A DNA stretch of 64,000 nucleotides, taken from NCBI GenBank assembly GCA_013540605.1, contig JABVCK010000020.1, positions 1-64,000 of the forward strand, written 5' to 3'. This stretch comes from Bacillota bacterium (GTDB lineage Bacteria > Bacillota > Clostridia > Ch29). How positions within the stretch are numbered: position 1 is the first letter of the stretch; the number at the start of each line of letters is the position of its first letter. The position numbers and the translations under genes are program-made. Under the pieces are notes generated by a model. The model saw nothing but the letters and a program-made list of their open reading frames with translations, was not told the origin of the DNA and ran no database searches. Positions 29,584 through 39,079 of this stretch are shown here, piece after piece.

Positions 29584-29959
29584 GCCTATACTATTTTGCA
29601 CAACTGTTTCTCCAAATGCAATCACTTCATAATTTCCTTGACTTTTGGAGTATTGAGGAGGTCCTCCTTTTTCAGCCATAGAACTACAGCGTACTCCGCC
29701 ACAACAATATAGTCCTAAACTTTGATTACTTATTCAATCTTGACCCCTACCAAATATCTTTTTTATACACTCAAGGGTTACCCAAAACCTGCAACTTTGC
29801 AAATGGCCTGTAACCCTTTATCCATCAGCCTTTCAATCCTTACGACGGTCTCTGTATGCTTCGAGCGGCGAAAGCCATTAAAAGAAAACACTTGATATGT
29901 TTCCTAATGAATTAACAAAATTAAACCCCAGGTTACCCCAGGATCGCTAATCTTAATAG
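29584..29959. other. Gap with weak coding traces
   Basis: Downstream of the PAS-GGDEF gene. Two short minus-strand frames look protein-like: about 29 codons ending KVKEIMK at 29626, and about 40 codons ending AICKVAGFG near 29786. Neither is recognised. GGGTTAC and GTAACCC (29774-29815) form a hairpin that may end the PAS-GGDEF transcript, but there is no T run. Confidence 0.35.
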
Positions 29960-31996
29960 CTATTCACATTCATTCATATACCGCACACAATTCCTGCCGG
30001 CAGCCTTTGCCTCATACATCATGTTGTCTGCCTTATTCACCAATGTATCAACCGTGTCCCCCGGACAGTAACCGGCAACTCCGCAACTGGCCGTTACATG
30101 ACCCACGCCCGGTATATCCATTTGGCTTAAACTTTCCCGCAGTTCTTCCGCTAAACGGGCCGCATTTTTTACCGTTGTATCCGGCAGAAGTATAACAAAT
30201 TCCTCCCCGCCCCAGCGGGCCAAGGTATCTATTTTGCGGATCCTGTTCTTAATCAATTCTGCTATGCTTTTAAGAACTAAATCACCGGCGTTATGGCCAA
30301 AACGGTCATTGATACTCTTAAAGCGATCTATGTCCAGCATTATCAGGGAAAACTTTCTGTCTGCCCGTTTGGCGCGCTCTATTTCTTCTTCCAGTTGTTG
30401 CGTAAAATAGCGGCGGTTATAGGCGTTTGTCAAAACATCAGTAACAGATAAATGGCGAAGTTCCTCTTCTATTTTTTTGTACCTGGTAACATCAGTGGCA
30501 TAATGAAGATAGACATCCTCTCCCAACGGGATCCACCACGTATCCCATATATTACCCGCCAGCTCCACTTCGCTGTTTATCGGTTCATTTCTGTCCAAGA
30601 CTTCGTCTCCGTGACAGAAATAGCATTTAGTGCCGGGTAAAGGGCTGCCTGTTTTTTTTAATGCCTCCCTGTATTCATCCGGCAGGTATTCCCCGCCATG
30701 GATGCCTTCCCAGCAATAATCTCCAATTTTTGTCCCAAATAATGACGCCGCCGCTTTATTCTGTGCCAGAATACGGCGCTCCCTTGAAACAAGCCAGGCC
30801 GGACTGGGAATGCCCTCCAGCATCAGGCGAAACCTTTCTTCTCTTCGCCTGTTTTCCTCTTCCAGCCGCTTGCGTTCGCTGACGTCGCGCACAATTCCGA
30901 CCGCATGCAAGGCGTCCATAATCCTCAAAGCAGACAGTGAGAGCTCTACATCAAGCTCCCGCCCGTCTTTATGTTTAGCTTTCAACTCCATTGTTTTCCC
31001 TATGGCATTCCCTTCCCTGTTCAATTGAAAGCGCTGGAAAGCCTGAATATGAACCTCATAAAGATGTTCATCCGGCACCAGCAGCCGGTGCAGTTCCTTC
31101 CCCATGATTTCTTCCCGGGAGTAGCCGAAGAGCTGTTCCGCTGCCGGGTTCCAAAAAGTGACGTTCCCCTGCCCGTCAAGCATGACGATGGCGTCCCGAG
31201 CCGAACCCAAAATGACGCTTAATGTCCCCTCTTTTTCCTGCAGTTCCTCTTCCATCGCCCTGCGTTCAGTCAGGTCAACAACCAACGCCAGGCATGATTT
31301 TTCTCCGCCGTAATCGAAAAGCTGCACATTTATTTCCACAGGGTACAGGGTACCGTCCTTCCGGCGGTGCACTGTTTTAAATAGGACCTGCTCCTGTTCC
31401 CCGCTGAACAATGGGTTAAGGAGTTTTTGGAAACTCTCCATATCAAATTCTGGTTTGAGGTCGAGAGGGGTCATGGTGTTCAGTTCTTCGATTGTATATC
31501 CCAGGTTTTTTCTGGCAGCGCGGTTTACAGCAACGAATTTTAAGGACTTCGGATGAAAAATATAGAGTTCATTCAGGGAGTTTTCAAAAAGCCGCTCAAA
31601 CATTCTGGCATGGGTATTTGCTTCATGAAGTTTCAAAGCCATTTCCACTGTGGATAGCAGCGCATATTTGTCCGTTCCCTTAACAACAAACCCGTAACCT
31701 TTGACCGCTTTAATCTTTTCGAGTATTTCCCTGGAGGTATTGGCGGTCAGAAATACTATGGGAATATCCCGGGATTTAAGTATTCTGCGGGCAGCATCTA
31801 TTCCGTCCATTTCCCCCGGCAATTCGATATCCATCAGAACCAGGTCTGGCGGAAAGCCGCCACTTATCTTTTGCACCGCATCTTCCCCTGTAACGGCAGT
31901 TTCCGTCTCATATCCGTTTTTATTCAAAAACTCCGCTACAATCATCGCAGTTAACCGGCTGTCTTCCACCAGCAGTATTTTTTCCCTTTTTTGCAT
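29960..31996 (-). CDS. Response regulator / PAS / diguanylate cyclase
   Basis: 678 aa. Receiver domain 1-125 (phospho-Asp in LVLMDIELPG, Lys in FVVKGTDK), three PAS domains (about 130-255, 260-385, 390-515; the first two have the usual NRAARKNLGY and NPAAEQLFGYS), and a C-terminal GGDEF domain with RWGGEEFVILLP. The inhibitory I-site RKID lies five residues before GGEEF, so product feedback is likely. It makes cyclic-di-GMP in response to phosphorylation and a small ligand or redox signal. No membrane segment. The third PAS contains CYFCHG, a possible metal or redox site. The gene stands downstream of the stressosome genes. Confidence 0.93.
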   Translation of the reverse strand: MQKREKILLVEDSRLTAMIVAEFLNKNGYETETAVTGEDAVQKISGGFPPDLVLMDIELPGEMDGIDAARRILKSRDIPIVFLTANTSREILEKIKAVKGYGFVVKGTDKYALLSTVEMALKLHEANTHARMFERLFENSLNELYIFHPKSLKFVAVNRAARKNLGYTIEELNTMTPLDLKPEFDMESFQKLLNPLFSGEQEQVLFKTVHRRKDGTLYPVEINVQLFDYGGEKSCLALVVDLTERRAMEEELQEKEGTLSVILGSARDAIVMLDGQGNVTFWNPAAEQLFGYSREEIMGKELHRLLVPDEHLYEVHIQAFQRFQLNREGNAIGKTMELKAKHKDGRELDVELSLSALRIMDALHAVGIVRDVSERKRLEEENRRREERFRLMLEGIPSPAWLVSRERRILAQNKAAASLFGTKIGDYCWEGIHGGEYLPDEYREALKKTGSPLPGTKCYFCHGDEVLDRNEPINSEVELAGNIWDTWWIPLGEDVYLHYATDVTRYKKIEEELRHLSVTDVLTNAYNRRYFTQQLEEEIERAKRADRKFSLIMLDIDRFKSINDRFGHNAGDLVLKSIAELIKNRIRKIDTLARWGGEEFVILLPDTTVKNAARLAEELRESLSQMDIPGVGHVTASCGVAGYCPGDTVDTLVNKADNMMYEAKAAGRNCVRYMNECE

Positions 31997-32276
31997 ATTC
32001 TCACCTTCAAAAGGCTATTTGTCCTTCTATTATACCTATGCCTCGATGTGCTCTGCCTGCCCTTTTAAAACCTTTGCCACATTTGTAGACCAACTGGTTG
32101 TCTTTATGAGAGCGTAAACCATTATCTTCTCCTAGCCCTGGAAGGTATAGCGAATGATTCCTTCCTCTCCTCTGGCCATCCTTGAGATGATGTTTGCATT
32201 TCCACAATATAAATCAAGATGCAATTTCAATATCAATGCTTTTATTTTAAATACAATCAAAGGAACCTCTCTCAAG

Positions 32277-33032
32277 TCATTTTTCACCAAACAGTTCTTT
32301 CTTTAAATCATCTAGCGTTTTTTCTGAAGACGGTTCAAAGGAAACTGCTTTCTCTAACGTCAAATTGATGTTGTTTTGTAGTAACTTATCTTGTAGTTTA
32401 TTAATAACAATGGTCAAATTTTTTTCTTCCGTTAGCGGTAAAACTACAAATATTTTATCTTCCATCACTAGTACACTATCAATTTTACGAACGTTTTCCT
32501 TAATTATAGAACTTGCCTCATCCAAATAATCATTTTCTACGCCAAAAAGCAAAAAGCTTAAAGATTTACCGGCACGAGTTGCCCGATCATATTCATTTAT
32601 TATAACTTCCTCTATTTTTGTTTTATTATCTTCTTTCTTACCTTTTATATTTCCATAAAGAGTCTCCATAACTTTTTCTATTCGTTTAGCCAGAAAATCA
32701 TGTTTAAATGGTTTTGCAATAAAGTCAATTCCACCAGCTTCAATAGCATCTTGCACAATTTTGTAATCGCTATGCCCAGAAATGAATATAATGGGAATAT
32801 TGCAATATGCTGGATGATCTCTCAGCTGCTTTGCAAAATCAATCCCACTAATCTCTGGCAATCCTATATCTAAAATGATAAGGCTGACATCATTCAGATA
32901 AAGATGTGGTCTTTGACTGATTACATTAGCAGAACTTAATTCTACAATATTTGAAAAACCACTTTCCTCTAATACTTTTTTAATTTGCAATCGAACAAGA
33001 TGACAATCTTCAATGATCAATATTTTTTTCAT
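32277..33032 (-). CDS. Response regulator with degenerate GGDEF domain
   Basis: 251 aa. A typical receiver domain (ILIIEDCHLVRLQI, phospho-Asp in LIILDIGLPE, switch IFISGHSDYK, Lys in IAKPFKHD) is followed after a linker by about 110 residues with the outline of a GGDEF fold. The signature is lost: VRKIDSVLVMEDKIFVVLPL occupies the place where active enzymes have RxxD, five residues, GGDEF. The RKID I-site remains, so the domain could bind c-di-GMP without making it (inferred). The 280 bases between this gene and the PAS-GGDEF gene show only an unrecognised 66-codon frame. Confidence 0.8.
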   Translation of the reverse strand: MKKILIIEDCHLVRLQIKKVLEESGFSNIVELSSANVISQRPHLYLNDVSLIILDIGLPEISGIDFAKQLRDHPAYCNIPIIFISGHSDYKIVQDAIEAGGIDFIAKPFKHDFLAKRIEKVMETLYGNIKGKKEDNKTKIEEVIINEYDRATRAGKSLSFLLFGVENDYLDEASSIIKENVRKIDSVLVMEDKIFVVLPLTEEKNLTIVINKLQDKLLQNNINLTLEKAVSFEPSSEKTLDDLKKELFGEK

Positions 33033-33109
33033 ACTAACTCAACACTACTCCTTCAGAGGTTACATCAAAAAAATTGTGGCCAGCCTCATCATCAAAATTT
33101 CCCAGCCCT

Positions 33110-33868
33110 TTACAACTTACGGATGATGAAGGACCCCGTATAAATATCTGTCTCTATTTCCTGATTATAAGATAGAAAACTGCTTTCTTCTTTCACATAA
33201 ATTCTGGTGCCGTTTATCTTCATCGTTACTTTCGAACCCCTGCGCGTAATTCCGGCAGAAAGACCGTCAATCAATCTGAAAAACCTGTGCATGGGCAGCA
33301 AGTAATCTGGAAAATCGGCTGGCAATTCATTTTCAGCATTATGATGATGCTTTATCAGATAATACACTTTATCATTTATGTCATATAGCGCCTTGCTTAA
33401 AGGCATCTGCCACCAATTTGAGCATGTTTACAACATGCCTGTAACAGCCTTCTTCGATCACACCGTTTATCTTTATCATGCCTGTACTTTCGTCATATTC
33501 GTCCATATACTTCTGGTAGGCCTCAAACAGCACGTCGTCCTGACCGCGGCAAGTTCCACATTTTCTATCCCCGGACCTCTGTCGCACGCAAGAATTTCAA
33601 TGGATACAGCTTTATCCGCCCCCTGTTTCTTTCTCATGTAAATATACCCTTCTTTTGCATACCTGTAAATGTTCCTTGCCAGTTCTGATACGGTCATGGC
33701 AATTTTTGTCACGTCAGCAAGCGAAAAATTGTTTTTCTGGGCAAAACTTTTTGCCATCTGCCTGGAAACGGCTATGTCGTTTTCGTCTTTTATTTTTAAA
33801 ACTATATCGTAATCGTGAGAATTTACATCAATCATCATCACTCCGTCATAAAAAGCACAGTCGGACAT
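33110..33868 (-). pseudogene. RsbT-like switch kinase, truncated and joined to an unknown sequence
   Basis: The first 110 codons (33868-33530) are an RsbT-type GHKL kinase: KIAMTVSELARNIYRYA (N box) and DRGPGIENVEL (G1 box). The G2 part is missing; instead the sequence continues, after a frame change near 33560, as an unrecognised 130-residue stretch (HVVNMLKLVADAFKQ, GLSAGITRRGSKVTMKING) with a second frame change near 33390. The start directly abuts the rsbS stop (TAAATG), the classic RsbR-S-T order. A functional RsbT is unlikely; the tail might be a separate gene. Confidence 0.7.
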
Positions 33869-34212
33869 TTAATCAAGTCGGTCTAGTATATCCATAGCGT
33901 CTTCTAGACTGCTTGCAGTGAAAATATCCTTCAGTTTTACGCCCATCTGTGCAAGCGTAAGCGCCACTTGCGGCTGAATCCCGCAGATCACCGTATAACA
34001 GCCCATGGCTTTGGCCATGCCGGCGGTCTCCGAAAGGACAAATGATATGTAACTGTCGATTACGTCGACCATACTGACATCTATCACTATTCCCCGGATA
34101 TTTTTCTCATTTATCTGATTGAGTAATTGCATCTGGAGTTTTTCTGCTGTGGCGTCGTCCAGTTCAATCTGAATGGGGACAATTAGATAATCGTAAACTT
34201 TATTGTCGGCAC
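33869..34212 (-). pseudogene. rsbS: RsbS, stressosome scaffold STAS protein, with 5' frameshift
   Basis: The main frame from 34132 has the RsbS core: GIVIDVSMVDVIDSYISFVL carries the Ser (VSMVD) phosphorylated by RsbT, then VICGIQPQVALTLAQMG. Homology continues upstream (VYDYLIVPIQIELDD) but has no start in frame and runs back to the rsbR stop. A GTG at 34212 in another frame gives PTIK, exactly the missing N-terminus, so one A has apparently been lost from a short A run at about 34197-34199. Either a real mutation or a sequencing slip. RsbS and RsbR form the stressosome core. Confidence 0.75.
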
Positions 34213-34216
34213 AACC

Positions 34217-34953
34217 CTATTCTTCATCTGTGTTCCCTCTTTTTTGGTTAATCAGTTTTCGCGTGATATCTTCTGTAGAGATGCTAATAGCGTATTTAAG
34301 TGCGCTTTCCAGGTCTCTTTTTATAATAATCATATTAAAATCAACGCCTATCTTTACAAGGGTATGGGCTATCTCCGGCTTTATCCCTGTCACAATAACA
34401 TCGCTGCCCAAAAGTTTCACGGCGTTGAACATTTCGATTAAAAATCCCCCAACAACCCTATCTATCATGGCCACACCAGTCACATCGACAATTACAACTT
34501 TAGCCCTAGCGGCAGCGGCGCTTTCAAGAAGTTTTTCAGCCATGCTCTGTGCCCTCTGACTGTCAAGTGTACCAATTACAGGGACAAGAAGCACATCCTG
34601 CCATAGCCGTATAATCGGGGTGGCAAGTTCGGCAAGGATATCACGGAGTTCTGTTATCCGCATCTGATTTTCCCTATTCATATCTCCGAGCACTTCTGTG
34701 AACGCCTTATAAACATCAACTATGGGAAAATTTTCTATTTTAGCGTGTAAAAGTCCTATGCCGTCCGATAGTTCCTTTTCACTTATACGATCTAAGAAAT
34801 TGGAAATGAGGGCTTTCAATTCTTCTTTAATATTCGCTTTTTCACAAACTCCGGCAAAGTCTACAAGAAAATCCTCCCACGCTTTTTTTGTCCATCATCT
34901 TTTGCCAGTTCATCCACAAGTTTACCAAGTCTTGAAATTATAATATCTTTCAT
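34217..34953 (-). pseudogene. rsbR: RsbR-type stressosome protein with a frameshift near its start
   Basis: The C-terminal STAS domain is typical: LATPIIRLWQDVLLVPVIG, VVIVDVTGVAMID (Thr phosphorylated in RsbR), IVTGIKPEIAHTLVKIGVDF. The N-terminal sensor part starts at an ATG (34953, MKDIIISRLGKLVDEL) and runs into a TAG. Adding one A to the A run at about 34888 restores a frame that joins smoothly (AWEDFLVDFAGVCEKAN) to the 200-codon main frame. This is the same kind of loss as in rsbS. If these are base-calling errors, RsbR is about 245 aa and complete. Confidence 0.78.
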
Positions 34954-35227
34954 GATTAATGAAACCTCATTGCAAAATGTGGTTATCCCTTCCCATTTAT
35001 AATAATTTTATTATATTTTTCACAAAAATCAACACGTTTTTGGTTTTTTCTTCATTTTTGAAAATTTTAAGCTATGCTGCACCTCCATGTAATTGTAATT
35101 TTTTAACAATCACCGCATGCTGAAATTGTACCAGCTCCGGCCGCATCAATGTCAAGGTTTCGCTTTGCCGGCTGGGGCCGACCTTGACATTGGCGACCTC
35201 CGCCAGTTCATTATTATCAAGCGGTGG

Positions 35228-35431
35228 TTAGATGACCTCTGCCGATGGAATCGACCCATAATAAATACTGGCAGGTGTTTCGTAACCTAAGGCCTGATAG
35301 GGCCGGATGTTGTTGTATTCTTCAATGTATGTCCTTACTGCCCGGTAAACCTCTTTAGGTTTGTGATATGAATCGTAATAAATTCTTTCCCACTTGAGAT
35401 TACGGAAGAACCTTTCTGTTATGGCATTCAC
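35228..35431 (-). pseudogene. C-terminal fragment of an IS3-family transposase
   Basis: 67 residues of the OrfB integrase end: NAITERFFRNLKWERIYYDS and EYNNIRPYQALGYETPAS, with the usual last Glu region absent. It abuts and overlaps the end of the second rsbR gene, so the IS cut into that gene's 3' end. The 35034-35227 stretch to its left carries a GGTCAAGGT/ACCTTGACA inverted pair but no gene. Confidence 0.8.
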
Positions 35432-36140
35432 CTGGGAAATTACTACCCCGTGCCCATACGATTTTTCTCTGCCGGCTCCTGTCTTCCTCGATCATGGCTA
35501 TAGCCTGGCGCAGAGCATCTTCAAGGTCACGCGCTATCACCACCATGCGGAAATCGATCCCCAGCTTAACCAAGGTGTGGGCGATTTCGGGCTTAAGGCC
35601 GGTTAGGATAACCTCCGCTCCTAGTAGCTTCACTGCGCTAAACGTTTCGATGTCAATCGTGGGGACCCCGGTGATATCCACAACTACCACTTTGGCCCGC
35701 GTGGTACTGACGCGCTCCAAAAGCTTTTCTGCCATACCCTGCGCCCAGTCACTATCCAGGCTGCCAATCAGCGGCACCAGCAGTACCTCCGCCCAAATGC
35801 GGATAATCGGCGTTGCCAACTCCGAAAGCATGCGCTCAAGCTCGCGAACAGCCTGCTCGCTATCGTGGCGCAGCTCACCACAAAGCTCTAGTATCAGCGG
35901 CAAAAACTCGGTTGTCGGAAAAGTTGGTGTACGCCCGATAACAAGCTTCAGTTTTGCCCCCAGCGCCGTTTCTCCCAGTTCATGAGGCAACCCAAACAAG
36001 GGTTCCCGTATCATCTCACGCAAATTATTTCCGGTGGCACCCGAAACAACTCCTGGAAAAAGTTTGCGCCATAGTTTCTCTTCGTGCTTACTACCAGCCT
36101 CCAGTTCCTCAACAAGCATTTCTACCCGGTTGTCATCCAC
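35400..36140 (-). CDS. rsbR: Second RsbR-type stressosome protein, ends altered
   Basis: About 246 aa from a GTG (36140) with AAGGGAG nine bases upstream. N-terminal sensor part (no recognisable globin motif), then the STAS domain: LATPIIRIWAEVLLVPLIGS, VVVVDITGVPTID, ILTGLKPEIAHTLVKLGIDF. Compared with its neighbour, about 8-10 residues are missing right after VPTID, a helix of the STAS fold, and the last about 20 residues come from the joined IS3 sequence. Function may be impaired. It lies next to the GGDEF/KaiC/HD-GYP genes, giving the cluster two different sensor RsbR proteins. Confidence 0.78.
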   Translation of the reverse strand: MDDNRVEMLVEELEAGSKHEEKLWRKLFPGVVSGATGNNLREMIREPLFGLPHELGETALGAKLKLVIGRTPTFPTTEFLPLILELCGELRHDSEQAVRELERMLSELATPIIRIWAEVLLVPLIGSLDSDWAQGMAEKLLERVSTTRAKVVVVDITGVPTIDIETFSAVKLLGAEVILTGLKPEIAHTLVKLGIDFRMVVIARDLEDALRQAIAMIEEDRSRQRKIVWARGSNFPGECHNRKVLP

Positions 36141-36245
36141 TTTAACATACTCCCTTCTTGTCAAACGAAAGTACGAACACGACAAATCTCATGAAGGGTA
36201 AAAGTATATTAAGCATCTCCCCATAGCAAATTAAAGAGAATATTA

Positions 36246-37661
36246 TTACGATGGGTCCAAATAGAAGCGGTTTTTCCCTTGTCTTTTCGCCTGATATAAG
36301 GCCTGGTCCGCCCTTTCAAGCAAGGAATCAGCAGAATCGTTGTTTTTCGCTAAAGCTATCCCCAGGCTTGCGGTAACCTGGCGGTACGGGAAAGGATAAG
36401 TCTCTATCGATTTCCGTATTCTTTCCGCCACTTTTGCAGCACCTTCCTTTTCCGTCCCTGGAAGAATAATTACAAACTCCTCCCCTCCGTAGCGACCCGC
36501 AATATCCACACTCCTGATGCTGTTTTTTATTATCTCTGCCGTTTTCTGCAGCACCACATCGCCGGCCACGTGGCCATATGTATCATTGTAAGCCTTGAAA
36601 TAATCTATGTCCACGAAAATAATCGACAAAGGGGTACCGTACCTCATTGTCCTCTCGAGTTCGGTAAACAGCATGTTCCGCAGGGAACGCTTATTAAAGA
36701 AACCGGTCAAGAAGTCGGTTTCGGCTTCTCTTTCCAGTCGGCGGATAAAAGTTGCATTGGCCAGGGCCACTGCGGCGAAGTTGGCATATATCTGCAGATT
36801 TTTGCTACCGTTGTCATCCGGGGAAACAGGGGCCACTATACCTAACAACCCGACGGCACCCAAAGCACTCCAGAGGGGATAAACAATAATTTCAGTCCCA
36901 GGAGTAACCTCTACACCGCCAAGACCCGGTAGAGTCCTTAACTCCTCAAGACTCAGAGATAAGGGCTCAACTTTTGAAAAAACCTGTTCAATCAACGGCT
37001 GGACCAACGGCCATTCGGTCCCGGTCAATAGGTGGCTGTGTTCACCTTTGGCTTGCGCTATTCTGATTTTGTCACCTTCTCGAAGGCCTACAAAGCATAA
37101 ATCAGCCTTGTAGATTATAATCAACGAATTCGCTATAAGGTCCAGAACCTTGTCCAGCTCGACGATGGAGGTCATCAGGCGGCTGATCTCATAGATGCTG
37201 TTCAGCTCAAGCCTCCGTAATCCTAACAGGTTTTTTTCCAGGATAGCCTTAAAAACCTCATTAATCGTCTGGTAAATGCTATGTGCTTTCGTAACAAAGA
37301 TATTTTCTTCCTCACGTCCCACCTGGGTTATAAGCCTGGTAGGAGTGACAATAAGGAACCCTATCTTTTGGGCGTAGGAGCCCAGGCGGTACGCGCAAAG
37401 TTTAATCCCGTAAGGGCAGGTAAGCATGTCTTTATCTTCTAATGAACCGAGGGCAGACTTATAAAAGCTGATACACTTTTCGTCGCGGAGCACCCTCCCT
37501 TTATTTACCTCCCGGCATAATTCAACGGGCAGACTAAATTGGGAAAAAGAACCACCATTTATATCAAAGATATAAATATTTGCATCCATGACCTTGGCCA
37601 GCGTATCCTGAAAGTCCTGCCAGTATTTTACCGATATATTGAGGAGAAGGTTTGTTGGCAT
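36246..37661 (-). CDS. PocR-GAF-GGDEF diguanylate cyclase
   Basis: 471 aa. Residues 1-130 form a PocR-type sensory domain with spaced cysteines (DEKCISFYKSA, MLTCPYGIKLCAYRLG), 160-300 a GAF domain, and 305-471 a GGDEF domain with FVDIDYFKAYNDTYGH and RYGGEEFVIILPG. The I-site RSVD precedes it by five residues. It should make c-di-GMP in response to a small molecule or metal-bound signal. It begins 11 bases after the KaiC-like gene, on the same strand, so the two are probably co-transcribed. Cytoplasmic. Confidence 0.92.
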   Translation of the reverse strand: MPTNLLLNISVKYWQDFQDTLAKVMDANIYIFDINGGSFSQFSLPVELCREVNKGRVLRDEKCISFYKSALGSLEDKDMLTCPYGIKLCAYRLGSYAQKIGFLIVTPTRLITQVGREEENIFVTKAHSIYQTINEVFKAILEKNLLGLRRLELNSIYEISRLMTSIVELDKVLDLIANSLIIIYKADLCFVGLREGDKIRIAQAKGEHSHLLTGTEWPLVQPLIEQVFSKVEPLSLSLEELRTLPGLGGVEVTPGTEIIVYPLWSALGAVGLLGIVAPVSPDDNGSKNLQIYANFAAVALANATFIRRLEREAETDFLTGFFNKRSLRNMLFTELERTMRYGTPLSIIFVDIDYFKAYNDTYGHVAGDVVLQKTAEIIKNSIRSVDIAGRYGGEEFVIILPGTEKEGAAKVAERIRKSIETYPFPYRQVTASLGIALAKNNDSADSLLERADQALYQAKRQGKNRFYLDPS

Positions 37662-37672
37662 CTAGGAGCACC

Positions 37673-39076
37673 TCATCTTAACATATCTGCTCTGTCTAAT
37701 TTACCGAGAATACTTATTCCGTTTGGCGTTATCTCATATTCCCTCAGGTCCTTGTTATGGTAGCTTCCGCGGGTTTTCATGATTCCAAGGACTTTTTTGA
37801 TGTGGGAATTATCCTCTACATACCGCAATATGATTATATTATCGATTATTAAGGATATTTGTGTTTTGGATACTATGAGGGATGAAAAGGGGTCGTCGTT
37901 GACCGCCGTAAATATGGTGTTAATCTGCCGTCTCCTGAGCTGCTGTCCCAGCGCCCAGAGATAATCCTTGTACTTTTGTAGATCAGAAACGCTGTTTTCA
38001 AAAGAAGAGATGCTGTCAATGACAAACCTCTCCACCTTTTTTTCCCTGATCATGTCCAGTATCTCAAAAGCGTGTTTATCTACATCCAGTTCTACGGGAG
38101 AAATAAACTTGATATCGAGTCGACCCTCTGCCAGATGTCTATCTATCTCCCACCCCAGGTGACGGGCAGTATTAAGAATTTGAGCCGCAGGCTCTTCAAA
38201 TGAAAGGAATATTCCTTTTTCGCCTTTTTCAGCCCCTTCCAGTAGGAACTTAAGGGCAAATATCGTCTTGCCCGCACCTGTGCCACCGGAGATGAGTGTA
38301 ATAGTCCCTTCTGATAACCCATCAGACAACATTTCGTCTAAATCCGGGATCCCGAATCCCTTGCGCCCCTGCTTGACCTCGTACCGGAGTTCTTTACCCT
38401 CCGGCCTCATCCTCGGGTACACTTCTATTCCCACAGGGCTGATTTGAAATAAATGTTCCCCCTGTTCAAAACTGGTCCCCCTCATTTTCCGAATACGTAT
38501 AAACCTTTTTTGAAAACGCTTTTCTTCCTGCCCGTAAAGGTGAAAAATCCCGTCAGCTATGGCAAACTCGCTTAAGAGCGTCAGCTCCTGTTCTTCGTAC
38601 TCGCCGACGAGAAACACGGTAATTTCCCATATCGATAAAACGGCAGCCAGGTCAAAAACAAAAGCCTTAAACGTTTTTTCGTCCGGGAAGAGGTCTCTTA
38701 TGGCCTTGAAACTATCAATTACAACTATGTTCGGCAGATGTTTTTTGATCATTTCAGTCAGGTATTCCAAAGCCTTGTCCGTCCCCTGTTTGCGCAGAAC
38801 AAATCCCAAATCCCCGTAAATAACCTTGTCCCCCAGCAAATCATCTGAAAAAAACTCAAACCCCTGCAGATGCCTTACCATCTTGAACTGTGATTCCGAT
38901 ATAGTAGTCAGATATAGACTTTTGAGGCCGCTCCTGGCGCTGTTAAATATGATGTTTTGAACAAATATCGTCTTTCCGCTTCCCGGAGCGCCGGAAACAA
39001 TGTTTAATGAATAAACAGGTATGCCGCCACCAAGAATATAGTCAAAATTTTTGATTCCTGTTATCAATTTATCCAT
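37673..39076 (-). CDS. KaiC-like double RecA-type ATPase
   Basis: 467 aa with two KaiC/RadA domains: Walker A SGAPGSGKTIFVQN near residue 30 and SGGTGAGKTIFALKF near 265; Walker B-like IVVIDSFKAI and FVIDSISSF; and a Glu pair in FLSFEEPAAQ in the second half. The first half lacks a clear Glu pair (SLYLTTISESQ). Outside cyanobacteria such proteins are signal-transducing ATPases whose partners are usually unknown. It starts three bases after the small upstream gene ends and precedes the GGDEF gene, pointing to a role in setting c-di-GMP level or the stress response (inferred). Confidence 0.88.
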   Translation of the reverse strand: MDKLITGIKNFDYILGGGIPVYSLNIVSGAPGSGKTIFVQNIIFNSARSGLKSLYLTTISESQFKMVRHLQGFEFFSDDLLGDKVIYGDLGFVLRKQGTDKALEYLTEMIKKHLPNIVVIDSFKAIRDLFPDEKTFKAFVFDLAAVLSIWEITVFLVGEYEEQELTLLSEFAIADGIFHLYGQEEKRFQKRFIRIRKMRGTSFEQGEHLFQISPVGIEVYPRMRPEGKELRYEVKQGRKGFGIPDLDEMLSDGLSEGTITLISGGTGAGKTIFALKFLLEGAEKGEKGIFLSFEEPAAQILNTARHLGWEIDRHLAEGRLDIKFISPVELDVDKHAFEILDMIREKKVERFVIDSISSFENSVSDLQKYKDYLWALGQQLRRRQINTIFTAVNDDPFSSLIVSKTQISLIIDNIIILRYVEDNSHIKKVLGIMKTRGSYHNKDLREYEITPNGISILGKLDRADMLR

Positions 39077-39079
39077 CTA

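Noticed and set aside
32007-32207. 66-codon minus-strand frame between the two response regulators
   Set aside because: No good ribosome site and no recognisable domain; composition unlike its neighbours. Could be a remnant, but not supportable as a gene.
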